Source: Bdellovibrionales bacterium
GTDB taxonomy: Bacteria > Bdellovibrionota > Bdellovibrionia > Bdellovibrionales > UBA1609
DNA: 8,133 nucleotides
Direction: 5' to 3'
Assembly: GCA_026713205.1 (NCBI GenBank)
Contig: JAPOOY010000187.1
Location: 1-8,133 of the forward strand
Notes under the pieces: model-generated
What the model was told of the DNA's origin: nothing
What the model saw: only the letters and a program-made list of their open reading frames with translations
Database searches by the model: none
Part shown: piece by piece, positions 1 through 7,829 of the stretch
Position numbering within the stretch: the first letter of the stretch is position 1
How the letters are laid out: each line of letters opens with the position of its first letter
Made by a program: the position numbers and the translations under genes

Positions 1-1989
1 GGGCGGATCAGTGAAATTTTAGGACCAGTTCCTATCATAAAAAAAATAGATACAGCTATTAGAACGGTTGATTTTCTGGGAGCGGGAAGGCGCTCTATTA
101 AGAGACTTCACCCGCAAAGTAAAGCATGGATCAATCAATTTAAAAAAGGTTTAAACTGGTACATAAAGCGCCTGAACAAAAAGCCCGTAACCAATAGATT
201 TATAGGACAGGATTTAAAACCCTACTCTATAGAAGAGCTTTTAGCCATTGGAAAGCTCTCTTCTTCGGATTTAAGTTGGATTATTTATTTAACTCATTTG
301 CAGCATGCCAGTACGAAAGATGGAGAAAAAGCTTTTTCAAAATACCTGGAGAAACTGAAAACAGATATTCCAAGTCACAACAATCCTGAAAAGAAAACTT
401 TGACTGATATCTTAAAACTTCTATCTCAGTCAGGAAGCAACACATTGGTCATCTCAGGGAAGAAAACAAAATCCGGATCAGCTATGATTGCAAGTGACCC
501 CCATGTTGGAATTCTTCTTCCTAACTTCTGGTTGATTATGGGTATCAAGTCCCCCGGCTATCATGCTGTAGGTCTTATGCTCCCTGGTATTCCCATTATC
601 GGAGTGGGAAGAAATCAACACATCTCCTGGGGAGGCACCAATATAAGAGGTATCAGCAGTCATTTGTACGATGTCAGTGATTTAAAAGAAGAAGAATTTA
701 AGATTAGAACAGAAAAAATTAAAAGGAGAGGATGGTTTTCTTCAGAAGTGAAAATTAAAGAAACATCTTTTGGACCTGTGATTACGGATCTACATTTTTT
801 TAAACCTCAAAACCCTTCTGTTAAAGTAGCTCTTCACTGGATAGGAAGAGAGGGTACTGATGAGCTGAAAGCTTTTTTAGATCTCATGAAATCCAAAAAC
901 TGGTCTGATTTTAAGAAATCTTTTACAGGTTATAAAATACCGGCTATGGCCATGCTTTATGCGGATACTAAAGGAAATATAGGACTCATTCCTGCGTACG
1001 GACAGCCCATTTTAAAAAATCCGAAAAATACACTTGATCTTATAAAATCCAAAGATAATCCAGTCATTGGTATCTTACCTCCCACAAAAAATCTGAATAT
1101 ATACAATCCCAAAAAAGGTTTTATAGCTTCAGCTAATAACAAGCCTTTTAAGAATCCAACTATTCCATTTAGTTTTAGCTATCCCGGAAATCACAGAGTG
1201 CTGCGACTTACGGAGCTGGCAAAAGCAAGCAATAAAATAGATGTGAATTATTTAAAAAAACTTCAACTGGATGTTTTCTCGAAAACCTCCTTTGAATTAA
1301 AGAATCTGCTTATTCAAAAAATTAAATCCAACTCGGACATTTATCAGAGTCAAATCATACAAAAACTTGAATCCTGGAATGGCCACTATGCTTCCCACAG
1401 TTCGTCGGCTGTTGTTTTTTACTCTCTTATGTCCGCTCTATGGTCTGCTTATACCAATGAAATTAAAAATCCTATATTAAAGAAACTCCATCAATCCAAT
1501 GATAACTGGAAATCCCTTTTACTAAAATGGCTTGATATACAAAGTCCTGAAAAAATTTACTCTCTTGTTAAAGAAGCTTTGCCTTTGGTAAAAAAGACTT
1601 CTCTGAAATATCCTGCTTGGGGGGATTTTACGGAACAAACACAAAGAACAATTTTAGGGCGGATACCTGTTATCGGTTCAAAATTTAACTTAGACTCCTA
1701 TCCAGGCGTTGGAGAAAATGACACATTAAACAAAAGCGGTCGCTCTTTAAGTCAGGAAAAAGCAAAAATCAGCTATGGAGCCAGCGCAAGACACATTAGT
1801 GATATGGCCGATCCGGATAAAAACTACTTCATCTTGCACGGAGGACAGGATTCCTGGTTAATGAATGAAAACCTGGCCGATCAAACAAAACTTTGGAGAA
1901 AAGGGGAATATATAAAAATACCCTTAACGATGGAAAAAGTGGAATCTCAATTTACAGCCTTTCAAAGTGTTATTGATATTTTGCGCTAA
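1..1989 (+). CDS. Penicillin acylase family (Ntn-hydrolase) protein, 5'-truncated
   Basis: The reading frame is open from base 1, giving 662 visible residues, so the true start lies outside the window; the TTG at 298 is internal. The first residues, GRISEILG, match the conserved GR-x-x-E-x-G segment of the acylase alpha chain, so roughly 90-130 N-terminal residues including any export signal are probably missing. The autocatalytic cleavage site and nucleophile are visible as SGSNTLVISG, with the catalytic Ser at bases 436-438 expected to become the N-terminus of the beta chain. Other family landmarks are SDPHVG, the ISWGGTN segment, the ANN motif (near 1132-1140, expected oxyanion-hole Asn) and the C-terminal HGGQDSW...DQTKLW region. 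The family hydrolyses amide bonds (beta-lactam side chains, acyl-homoserine lactones or other N-acyl compounds), usually in the periplasm; the substrate cannot be told here. No disruption is seen. The stop is TAA and the gene stands apart from the next one by 270 bases. Confidence 0.9.
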   Translation, partial: GRISEILGPVPIIKKIDTAIRTVDFLGAGRRSIKRLHPQSKAWINQFKKGLNWYIKRLNKKPVTNRFIGQDLKPYSIEELLAIGKLSSSDLSWIIYLTHLQHASTKDGEKAFSKYLEKLKTDIPSHNNPEKKTLTDILKLLSQSGSNTLVISGKKTKSGSAMIASDPHVGILLPNFWLIMGIKSPGYHAVGLMLPGIPIIGVGRNQHISWGGTNIRGISSHLYDVSDLKEEEFKIRTEKIKRRGWFSSEVKIKETSFGPVITDLHFFKPQNPSVKVALHWIGREGTDELKAFLDLMKSKNWSDFKKSFTGYKIPAMAMLYADTKGNIGLIPAYGQPILKNPKNTLDLIKSKDNPVIGILPPTKNLNIYNPKKGFIASANNKPFKNPTIPFSFSYPGNHRVLRLTELAKASNKIDVNYLKKLQLDVFSKTSFELKNLLIQKIKSNSDIYQSQIIQKLESWNGHYASHSSSAVVFYSLMSALWSAYTNEIKNPILKKLHQSNDNWKSLLLKWLDIQSPEKIYSLVKEALPLVKKTSLKYPAWGDFTEQTQRTILGRIPVIGSKFNLDSYPGVGENDTLNKSGRSLSQEKAKISYGASARHISDMADPDKNYFILHGGQDSWLMNENLADQTKLWRKGEYIKIPLTMEKVESQFTAFQSVIDILR

Positions 1990-2259
1990 CTGTTGTATCG
2001 GTCTGGTCTGAAACTTTAGAATCAAAAAGTCTTGGAAATTTTTTGACAAGATAAAGGAAGGATGACTTCCTCCATCCCACTCTCTTAATGGAAGGCTAAC
2101 TTTATGTAAGCGGAAAACTTCAAAACTCAACCCTAATCGGCATAAAAAAATCCGAAATACGAAAAAATATTTTACCTAAATAATTAAAACTCTCATAAAA
2201 ACTCTTCTTTAAGGGTTGGAACTCTTTGCAGAAAAATCTTAATAATACATTCAAAAAAA
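1990..2259. other. Non-coding gap between acylase and secretin genes
   Basis: Apart from repeat copy A this 270-base gap is plain AT-rich sequence. Bases 2146-2259 contain many A runs and no gene, tRNA or strong terminator. A promoter for the secretin gene must lie here or further upstream if that gene is not read from the acylase, but no convincing -35/-10 pair is seen. Confidence 0.6.
2000..2145 (+). repeat. Degenerate intergenic repeat, copy A
   Basis: This stretch aligns with the reverse complement of 7830-7954 in two gap-free blocks. Bases 2000-2061 match the complement of 7954-7893 at about three quarters of 62 positions, sharing TTGACAAGAT. Bases 2101-2145 match the complement of 7874-7830 at 36 of 45 positions, sharing TTTATGTAAG and GGCATAA. 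The central part (39 bases here, 18 in copy B) does not align, and the 21-base difference is a multiple of three. The extra segment contains a 6-bp hairpin, AGGAAG/CTTCCT at 2055-2060 and 2066-2071. The repeat begins about ten bases after the acylase stop. Identity was counted by eye. It may be an old mobile or extragenic repeat, or a decayed short coding unit. Confidence 0.6.
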
Positions 2260-3741
2260 ATGGTAAAACTATTTTACACCCTCTATCTTCTTTTCGGAAA
2301 AATAATGAGTTTCACAATTCTCATTATTTGCTTCAAAATATCAGCCGTTCCGGAAAACCAAAATAGGTTTGATATTTTAGAAAAAGATACAATGAATTTA
2401 AATCATCCGAAGATGATAGATGATACTTTAATACCGGAAACTTCACTTCAATCTATAGAAGACACTCTCTCAAAAATTCCAAAGGAACAGCACTCTAAAA
2501 CATCTCTTCCCTCTGAAGCCTCAATTCCTCTCCAAAATAAAAATTACACTGTTCCTTCCTCAGTTTCCTTTTCCGGAAAAAATGATCGAATACTGATTCT
2601 CTCTCCCGGGGAAACCACCCGCCTCCCTCTCCCAAACAGTTACCGAGTGTATGTGGGTCAAAAACATCTTTTATTCCTTCATTCTAAAAATGGATTTCTC
2701 ATTATTAGTGGGAAAAAAGAAGGACAAACTTTTATAAGATTAAATAATAAAATCCATCCGGTTTTGATAGTTAAAAAAGAACTAAAGCAACATATCCTTC
2801 TAATAGATCAACTATTAAAAACTTTATGGGGTCTGGAGTGGTCCCTGGATCAAAGTCAAATAAAAATTACAGGACAACTGAATCGCCTCTACGACTGGGT
2901 TAAACTCTCAGAAAAAGCCAGACAAAATAATATTCCCTATTTGTTTCACGCTTCTTTGGGAGAAGGGTTAAAGGAATCAGCGGAAAGTTTTTTCAGACAG
3001 CTCTTTCATTCCCGAAAGAAAACTCCTCCTTATATTCAGTGGCAAAATCTGCCTTTGGTTTTTATCCCTCAAGGATCCAAGGAAATAGAAAAATTTTATC
3101 AAAAAACATTAAAGCCCTTTGGCTTCATTCTAAAAACAGATCCTGTTTGGTTCACTCCCGCCACCTCTATCCAAATAGAAATAGCCTTTTTGGAAATAAC
3201 AAAAAACACTTCCCTGGCTTTTGGAAATCAATCTCCCTCTTCCCTTTTGGATCTGCTGAATCTTCTGCTTAGCCGGGGAAAAGGGCGCCTGCTTCATCAC
3301 TCCTCTATAACAGCACAAAATGAAAGAGAAACCACAATCCATTCCGGCGGACAAATCCCTTTCACTCAATACAATCTGGAAACCCGCCGGCAAAACACCC
3401 GATGGAAGTCTCATGGCCTCCTCTTAAAAATGACTCCCAAATGGAATAAAAAAAAGACCCTGCGTCTGCAAATCAGAGGTGAAATCTCCTCTCCCTTTGG
3501 AAGCCATCCCCCTTCTTTAAAAACACAGACCTTTTCCGGAATTTTTGATGTGAAAGAAGGGCAAATTTTAAAACTCCTTCATCTTAAAAAACAAAGTAAA
3601 GGAAATTCCCTTAATGGGGGGCTATCTCTTCTGCCCTTCAGCGCACAAATGAATCAGCAAAATTATAAAATGTCTCAAATTATACTGCTTCGCGCCTCTC
3701 TTTATAAAGAACAGCAAAAAAACCAATATAAAGGCCGCTGA
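2260..3741 (+). CDS. cpaC: Secretin (CpaC/RcpA-like, type II/Tad pilus outer-membrane channel)
   Basis: The 493-residue product looks like the ring-forming outer-membrane channel of a Tad-type pilus or type II-like secretion system. The N-terminus has a hydrophobic stretch (about residues 3-29) ending in ISA-VPE, consistent with an export signal. Residues 30-105 are polar and look like a linker. Residues 110-172 resemble the pilus-assembly N-terminal domain of CpaC proteins (LSPGETTRLPLP ... LIISGKKEGQTFIRL), and 180-230 look BON/N-domain-like. Residues 300-482 form the secretin domain: SIQIEIAFLEI, then SGGQIPF (362-368), HGLLLKMTP and a C-terminal beta-rich part. The usual conserved segment near the lip is only loosely kept. 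No clear Shine-Dalgarno precedes ATG 2260; ATG 2305 is an alternative with a weak GGAA upstream, but it would shorten the signal region and drop its positive charges. The cpaF-like gene follows after three bases. The symbol is by family resemblance. Confidence 0.8.
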   Translation: MVKLFYTLYLLFGKIMSFTILIICFKISAVPENQNRFDILEKDTMNLNHPKMIDDTLIPETSLQSIEDTLSKIPKEQHSKTSLPSEASIPLQNKNYTVPSSVSFSGKNDRILILSPGETTRLPLPNSYRVYVGQKHLLFLHSKNGFLIISGKKEGQTFIRLNNKIHPVLIVKKELKQHILLIDQLLKTLWGLEWSLDQSQIKITGQLNRLYDWVKLSEKARQNNIPYLFHASLGEGLKESAESFFRQLFHSRKKTPPYIQWQNLPLVFIPQGSKEIEKFYQKTLKPFGFILKTDPVWFTPATSIQIEIAFLEITKNTSLAFGNQSPSSLLDLLNLLLSRGKGRLLHHSSITAQNERETTIHSGGQIPFTQYNLETRRQNTRWKSHGLLLKMTPKWNKKKTLRLQIRGEISSPFGSHPPSLKTQTFSGIFDVKEGQILKLLHLKKQSKGNSLNGGLSLLPFSAQMNQQNYKMSQIILLRASLYKEQQKNQYKGR

Positions 3742-3744
3742 AAA

Positions 3745-4836
3745 GTGACACTTCTTCAAAGAGAATTTAATAATATCTTACAACTCCTACAAGGGCGCAT
3801 TATGGAAGAATCCTCTTCGGGAAAAGAGCAAAGAGACAATTTAAAGAAAATAGTTGTGCAACAAAGTTCTCCGGAAAATAAAAACCGAATTGAGGAAGAG
3901 CTTTTTGGTTATGGCCCCTTGGAAGCTCTCATCCACAGACCCTATATTAATGAAATTATTATCAACAACCAAAAACATATCGCTTACGAGGAGGAGGGAA
4001 CTATCCATCTGCTTGAGGATTCTTTTCTTTCCTATCTCACCTTTAACAATATTGTGGAAAAACTTTCCACAGAAGCTTCTTTAACGGTGAATCTGAAAAA
4101 ACCCTTTGCTGAAGGAAAATGGAAAGATTTTAGAATACATATCACCCGCCCTCCCCTCGTGGAAAAGGACTTTCATGTTATTTTACGGCGACATCCTAAA
4201 AATATATGGACTCTTGAGAAACTTCTGAGCAAAAGCTGGGCGCCCCCGGAAGCCATAGATATTCTTAAGGATTTTATAAAGGAAAAATTAAACTTCCTTA
4301 TTGTGGGACCGACAAGTTCCGGAAAAACCTCTGTTCTCAATGCCTGTTTACAGGAATTGTCTCAAAAAGAACGGATTATTACAATTGAGGATGCCAGCGA
4401 AATCGTTTTGCCCAATCCTGTGAGCTTAAAGCTTCTCACTCAAACGGCCCCTGAAAGCTCTTTGGCCCTCATCGACCAAAATGAGTTAGTCCGACAAAGC
4501 CTTCGGTTACGACCGGATCGCATTGTCATGGGGGAAGTGCGAGGGGGAGAAGCTAAAGATCTCCTTTTGGCATTAACCAGTGGACATCGTGGAAGTATTG
4601 GCACTCTCCACAGTGAGACACATCAACAAGCCCTGTGGAAATTGGAGACTCTTGCACAGATCGGCGCGCCTCAATGGCAAAGCTCCACCATTCAAAGGCT
4701 TTTATTTTCCAGTCTCCAAGGTGTGGTGGTTGTGAGCCGAAGGGGAAACCTCCGTTTGCTGAAAGGAATTTACCGAATCACCGGCCTGGAGCCAACAGGT
4801 TTTTTATTTGAAAGCCTCTTTGAGCGAAATTTATAG
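3745..4836 (+). CDS. cpaF: CpaF/TadA-family type II/IV secretion ATPase
   Basis: This 363-residue protein is a cytoplasmic hexameric ATPase that powers pilus assembly or secretion. The N-terminal domain has the CpaF signature FGYGPLEALI (residues 54-63), followed by YINEIIINN. The core shows Walker A GPTSSGKT (188-195), the acidic box TIEDASEI (213-220), the RQSLRLRPDRIVMGEVRGGE stretch with Walker B (250-269) and the His box GSIGTLHSET (283-292). All ATPase motifs look intact. The start is GTG, with AAGG ten bases upstream, three bases after the secretin stop and in the same frame, so the two are probably translationally coupled. An alternative ATG at 3802 has a better AAGGG seven bases upstream and would remove 19 residues. 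The length is a little short for CpaF proteins, mainly in the N-terminal helical region. No cpaE, tadB or tadC gene follows, unlike standard tad loci. Confidence 0.94.
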   Translation: MTLLQREFNNILQLLQGRIMEESSSGKEQRDNLKKIVVQQSSPENKNRIEEELFGYGPLEALIHRPYINEIIINNQKHIAYEEEGTIHLLEDSFLSYLTFNNIVEKLSTEASLTVNLKKPFAEGKWKDFRIHITRPPLVEKDFHVILRRHPKNIWTLEKLLSKSWAPPEAIDILKDFIKEKLNFLIVGPTSSGKTSVLNACLQELSQKERIITIEDASEIVLPNPVSLKLLTQTAPESSLALIDQNELVRQSLRLRPDRIVMGEVRGGEAKDLLLALTSGHRGSIGTLHSETHQQALWKLETLAQIGAPQWQSSTIQRLLFSSLQGVVVVSRRGNLRLLKGIYRITGLEPTGFLFESLFERNL

Positions 4837-4927
4837 AATGATGTATTATTTATGGCCAAAGCCTTGATCCTGTATTTATCACCTGATGAGCTGGCACCCT
4901 AAAGAGCATTTATGTTATAAACAGACA

Positions 4928-6811
4928 ATGATTGATCTAACCATCCATATTGCCACTCTTAATGGAACCGGAAGTTTGTCCGCTAATGAGATTCTTACCC
5001 GGGTTCTCTTTCGGGAGGGTTTTCCGGTGGGGAGTTATAATTTTTTCCCCTCTAATATTGCCGGATTGCCCTGCACTTACACTTTGAGAATTAATTCTTC
5101 CGGTTATATATCCTATAATCCTGAGGGAGATATACTGATTAATCTTAATCCAAAAACGCTTAACAAGGATCTCCAAAACCTAAAACCCTCCGGGATTCTG
5201 GTAACAGATAAAAAAAATGAAAAATACCTTCAAGATTTGTCCTTTAAGGGAACACATCTTTCTCTTCCCATAACTGAAGCTGTTAACTCCCTTCCAAAGC
5301 TTCCTCTCCGACTGAAAAAACTTTTTAGAAATATGATTTATGTCGGGCTTGTCTGCGAATGGCTTAATATCTCAAAGGACAGCATTTCTCAAACAGTTGC
5401 GGATTTTTTTCAAAGAGCCGGAAAATCCAATGACATTGCCAATTTAAATAAGCTTGCCATAAACAAAGGATGTGAGCTGGGAAAACAAAACCCCATTTCT
5501 CTCTTGAACTCTAAAGACTCCTCAAAATCCAATAACCACTTACACCAAACAATGAATAACATTCAACCCTTATTCAGTCAGAAAAACTCCTCCGCTTCTA
5601 AAAAACCAATAATAAAGGATGACGATGGAGAGCGTATTCTCATTGATGGCAATACAGCTGTCGCTCTGGGGGCTCTGTCCGCCGGATGCCAGCTTCTGTC
5701 CTGGTATCCTATAACGCCCTCATCCTCCCTTGCGGAGAGTTTTGAAAAGATTGCAAACAAATATCAAAAAACCAAAGAGGGTCAAAGAAAATTTGTCGTT
5801 TTTCAGGCGGAAGATGAATTAGCCGCCATCCACCATGTTTTAGGAGCCGGATGGGCGGGATTGAGAGCCATGACAGCCACCTCAGGGCCGGGGCTTTCTT
5901 TAATGGCGGAAGGGGCTGGACTGGCTTATTTTGCCGAAGTGCCGGCTGTTTTATGTGATGTACAAAGAGCCGGTCCCTCTACAGGTCTGCCTACACGAAC
6001 CCAACAGGGGGATTTGCTCTCCGCCTGTTTTCTCTCCCACGGGGATGCCAAGCATCCTGTCCTCATTCCGGGAACAGTGGAAGAGAGTTTTTCCTTTGCC
6101 TTTAAAGCCTTTGATTTGGCGGAACAAACTCAAACTCTTGTCATCTTATTGATGGATTTGGATTTGGGAATGAATCTTCACGCCAGTCCTCTGTTTCAAC
6201 CGGAAAAACAAGCTCTAAAAAGGGGGAAAGTGCTTAACAAAGAAGATTTAAATAAGAGAGACTTTGCAAGATACAGGGATGTGGATCAAGACGGGGTGTC
6301 CTACCGCGCACTTCCGGGAACAGCTCATTTTAAGGCAGGGTACTTTACAAGGGGTTCAGGACATAATGAAAAAGCTCAATATACGGAAGATCCAAAAGAG
6401 TACTCCTTTATGCTGGATAAACTGAAAAAAAAATGGGAAACTATTAAGTCCCTAGTTCCAAATCCTATTATAGAATCTGAGGAAGACACTCCATTGGCTT
6501 TTGTCACTTTTGGAAATAATGAGAATGTTCTAAGAGAGGTTCGTGATATATTGAAAAAAAAGGGAATAAAAATAAACTATATGAGAATCCGATCGTATCC
6601 TTTTTCAGAAAAAGTGGGGAATTTTCTAAAAAGCCACTCACACATTTTTGTTGTGGAACAGAACCGTGAAGGTCAGTTAAAACAATTATTAAATGGTGAA
6701 TTTCCGGAGGAACGATCAAAAATGAAATCCATTCTGCAATATGACGGACGGCCCTTTTTCGTGAAAAATGTTCTTCAGCAACTTGAAAAACTCACGGGGA
6801 AAACACAATGA
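4928..6811 (+). CDS. korA: 2-oxoacid:ferredoxin oxidoreductase, fused gamma-alpha subunit
   Basis: With KorB, this protein oxidatively decarboxylates a 2-oxoacid (2-oxoglutarate or pyruvate class) to the acyl-CoA while reducing ferredoxin. From ATG 4928 it has 627 residues. Residues 1-185 are the gamma domain (NGTGS at 12-16, FPSNIAGLP). Residues 185-235 are a Ser/Asn/Lys-rich linker. From about 237 comes the alpha chain, with ILIDGNTAVALGAL, the SWYPITPSSSLAESF pyrimidine-side motif, QAEDELAAIHHVLGAGWAG, SGPGLSLM and GPSTGLPTRTQQ. Later come the YFTRGSGHNE segment and a C-terminal domain with TFGNNENVLREV. This architecture is that of fused KorA proteins. ATG 4928 is chosen because related proteins start at about this point. 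ATG 4886 is in frame and would add 14 residues. Neither has a convincing Shine-Dalgarno. It lies 91 bases after the ATPase stop with no hairpin between, and overlaps korB by four bases. Substrate choice cannot be read from the sequence. Confidence 0.94.
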   Translation: MIDLTIHIATLNGTGSLSANEILTRVLFREGFPVGSYNFFPSNIAGLPCTYTLRINSSGYISYNPEGDILINLNPKTLNKDLQNLKPSGILVTDKKNEKYLQDLSFKGTHLSLPITEAVNSLPKLPLRLKKLFRNMIYVGLVCEWLNISKDSISQTVADFFQRAGKSNDIANLNKLAINKGCELGKQNPISLLNSKDSSKSNNHLHQTMNNIQPLFSQKNSSASKKPIIKDDDGERILIDGNTAVALGALSAGCQLLSWYPITPSSSLAESFEKIANKYQKTKEGQRKFVVFQAEDELAAIHHVLGAGWAGLRAMTATSGPGLSLMAEGAGLAYFAEVPAVLCDVQRAGPSTGLPTRTQQGDLLSACFLSHGDAKHPVLIPGTVEESFSFAFKAFDLAEQTQTLVILLMDLDLGMNLHASPLFQPEKQALKRGKVLNKEDLNKRDFARYRDVDQDGVSYRALPGTAHFKAGYFTRGSGHNEKAQYTEDPKEYSFMLDKLKKKWETIKSLVPNPIIESEEDTPLAFVTFGNNENVLREVRDILKKKGIKINYMRIRSYPFSEKVGNFLKSHSHIFVVEQNREGQLKQLLNGEFPEERSKMKSILQYDGRPFFVKNVLQQLEKLTGKTQ

Positions 6812-7821
6812 ATGAAAAGACTTTTGAAAAATCAGACTATGAAGGATCTGTCCCCTCCACTCTCTGTATAGGGTGTGGACATGATCAGATCAGCCGCCAC
6901 CTCATTCAAGCTTTTTATGAAGCTCAAATTAATCCTTTTGAAGTGGCAAAGGTTTCAGGCATTGGATGCTCCTCTAAAACACCAAATTACTTTTTAAAGC
7001 TGTCTCAGGGATTTAATACCGTTCACGGCAGGATGGCGCCCATTGCCTTAGGAATTAAAGCGGCTCATAAAAACTTAAAAATCATAGGAGTATCAGGAGA
7101 TGGAGATACGGGAAGTATTGGGTTAGGGTCTTTTCTTCACACGATAAAACAAAATATTCCCATGATTTATCTGGTGGAAAATAACGGAGTTTACGGTCTG
7201 ACAAAGGGACAGTTCTCTGCCACAGCCCGGGAAGGGGGATATGTTAAATCCAGAGGATATAATCCCCGACCGGCCTTAGACCTTTGCCAATTGGCCCTAT
7301 CTGCCGGCTGTGGTTTTATAGCTCGCTCCTTTAGTGGAGATAAAAAACAAATGGTATCTTTGTTAAAATTAGCTTTTAAATATGAAGGCTTTGCCTTCAT
7401 TGATGTGATCTCTCCCTGCGTGGCTTACGGGAATGAACGAGACTTCCCCCATAGCTTCCCTTCCATGAAAGAACATAACCTCATTCTCAATGAACTGGAT
7501 ATTATAGAGGAACAAAGGCCAATCCAAATGAATTTGAAAGAAGGGGAAGATCAAAAAATACTCCTGCCGGATGGATCTTCCCTCGTCCTGAAAAAACTAA
7601 CAGATAAAGAGCATGATCCGGAGGATTATAGCCAAGCTCTGAGAGTTTTAAATAATCCTTCTGATAATAAAACAATGATAACCGGGCTTATTTATCATTC
7701 CACTAAGCCGACCTTTTTCCAAAAAGTAAATCAAATCCCTCAATCATTGGTTTCTTTAAAGGAAGAGGATATAAGACTTTCTGAAGAGAATCTAACTCGT
7801 ATTCTAAAACAATTTGCTTAA
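6808..7821 (+). CDS. korB: 2-oxoacid:ferredoxin oxidoreductase, TPP-binding beta subunit
   Basis: This 337-residue protein is the catalytic partner of KorA. It binds thiamine diphosphate and Mg2+ and one [4Fe-4S] cluster, and passes electrons to ferredoxin. The cluster cysteines expected for the family are all present: Cys20 and Cys23 in CIGCGH, Cys54 in GIGCSSKTP and Cys204 in SPCVAYGN. The TPP/Mg motif starts at GDGDTGSIG (97-105) and ends at ENNGVYGLTKGQFSAT (124-139). HGRMAPIALGIKAA (73-86) is another family landmark. Residues after about 215 form the variable C-terminal region. The ATG sits in the ATGA overlap with the korA stop, with GGGGA seven bases upstream, so translation is coupled and the two are made in similar amounts. 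No defect is visible. The enzyme is oxygen-sensitive in many relatives, so its presence suggests anaerobic, microaerobic or ferredoxin-based metabolism (inference). Confidence 0.95.
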   Translation: MNEKTFEKSDYEGSVPSTLCIGCGHDQISRHLIQAFYEAQINPFEVAKVSGIGCSSKTPNYFLKLSQGFNTVHGRMAPIALGIKAAHKNLKIIGVSGDGDTGSIGLGSFLHTIKQNIPMIYLVENNGVYGLTKGQFSATAREGGYVKSRGYNPRPALDLCQLALSAGCGFIARSFSGDKKQMVSLLKLAFKYEGFAFIDVISPCVAYGNERDFPHSFPSMKEHNLILNELDIIEEQRPIQMNLKEGEDQKILLPDGSSLVLKKLTDKEHDPEDYSQALRVLNNPSDNKTMITGLIYHSTKPTFFQKVNQIPQSLVSLKEEDIRLSEENLTRILKQFA

Positions 7822-7829
7822 ATTGAATA

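Noticed and set aside
2043..2048. Perfect TTGACA (-35-like) in repeat copy A, also present in copy B
   Set aside because: No -10-like hexamer lies at 16-18 bases in either copy; it is simply part of a conserved repeat block.
2055..2071. AGGAAG/CTTCCT hairpin as the acylase terminator
   Set aside because: The stem is only 6 bp and no T-run follows; it lies in the extra central part of repeat copy A.
1924..2130. 68-residue minus-strand open frame across the acylase end and repeat copy A
   Set aside because: It is not in the frame shared by the two repeat copies, lies partly antisense to the acylase, and has no recognisable motif.
2216..2246. TTGGAA ... TAATAA as a promoter for the secretin gene
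   Set aside because: Both hexamers are poor matches in very AT-rich DNA, and the implied transcript would begin only a few bases before ATG 2260.
4852..4902. 16-codon ATG frame between cpaF and korA
   Set aside because: It has no ribosome site or similarity and is much too short to support as a leader peptide.
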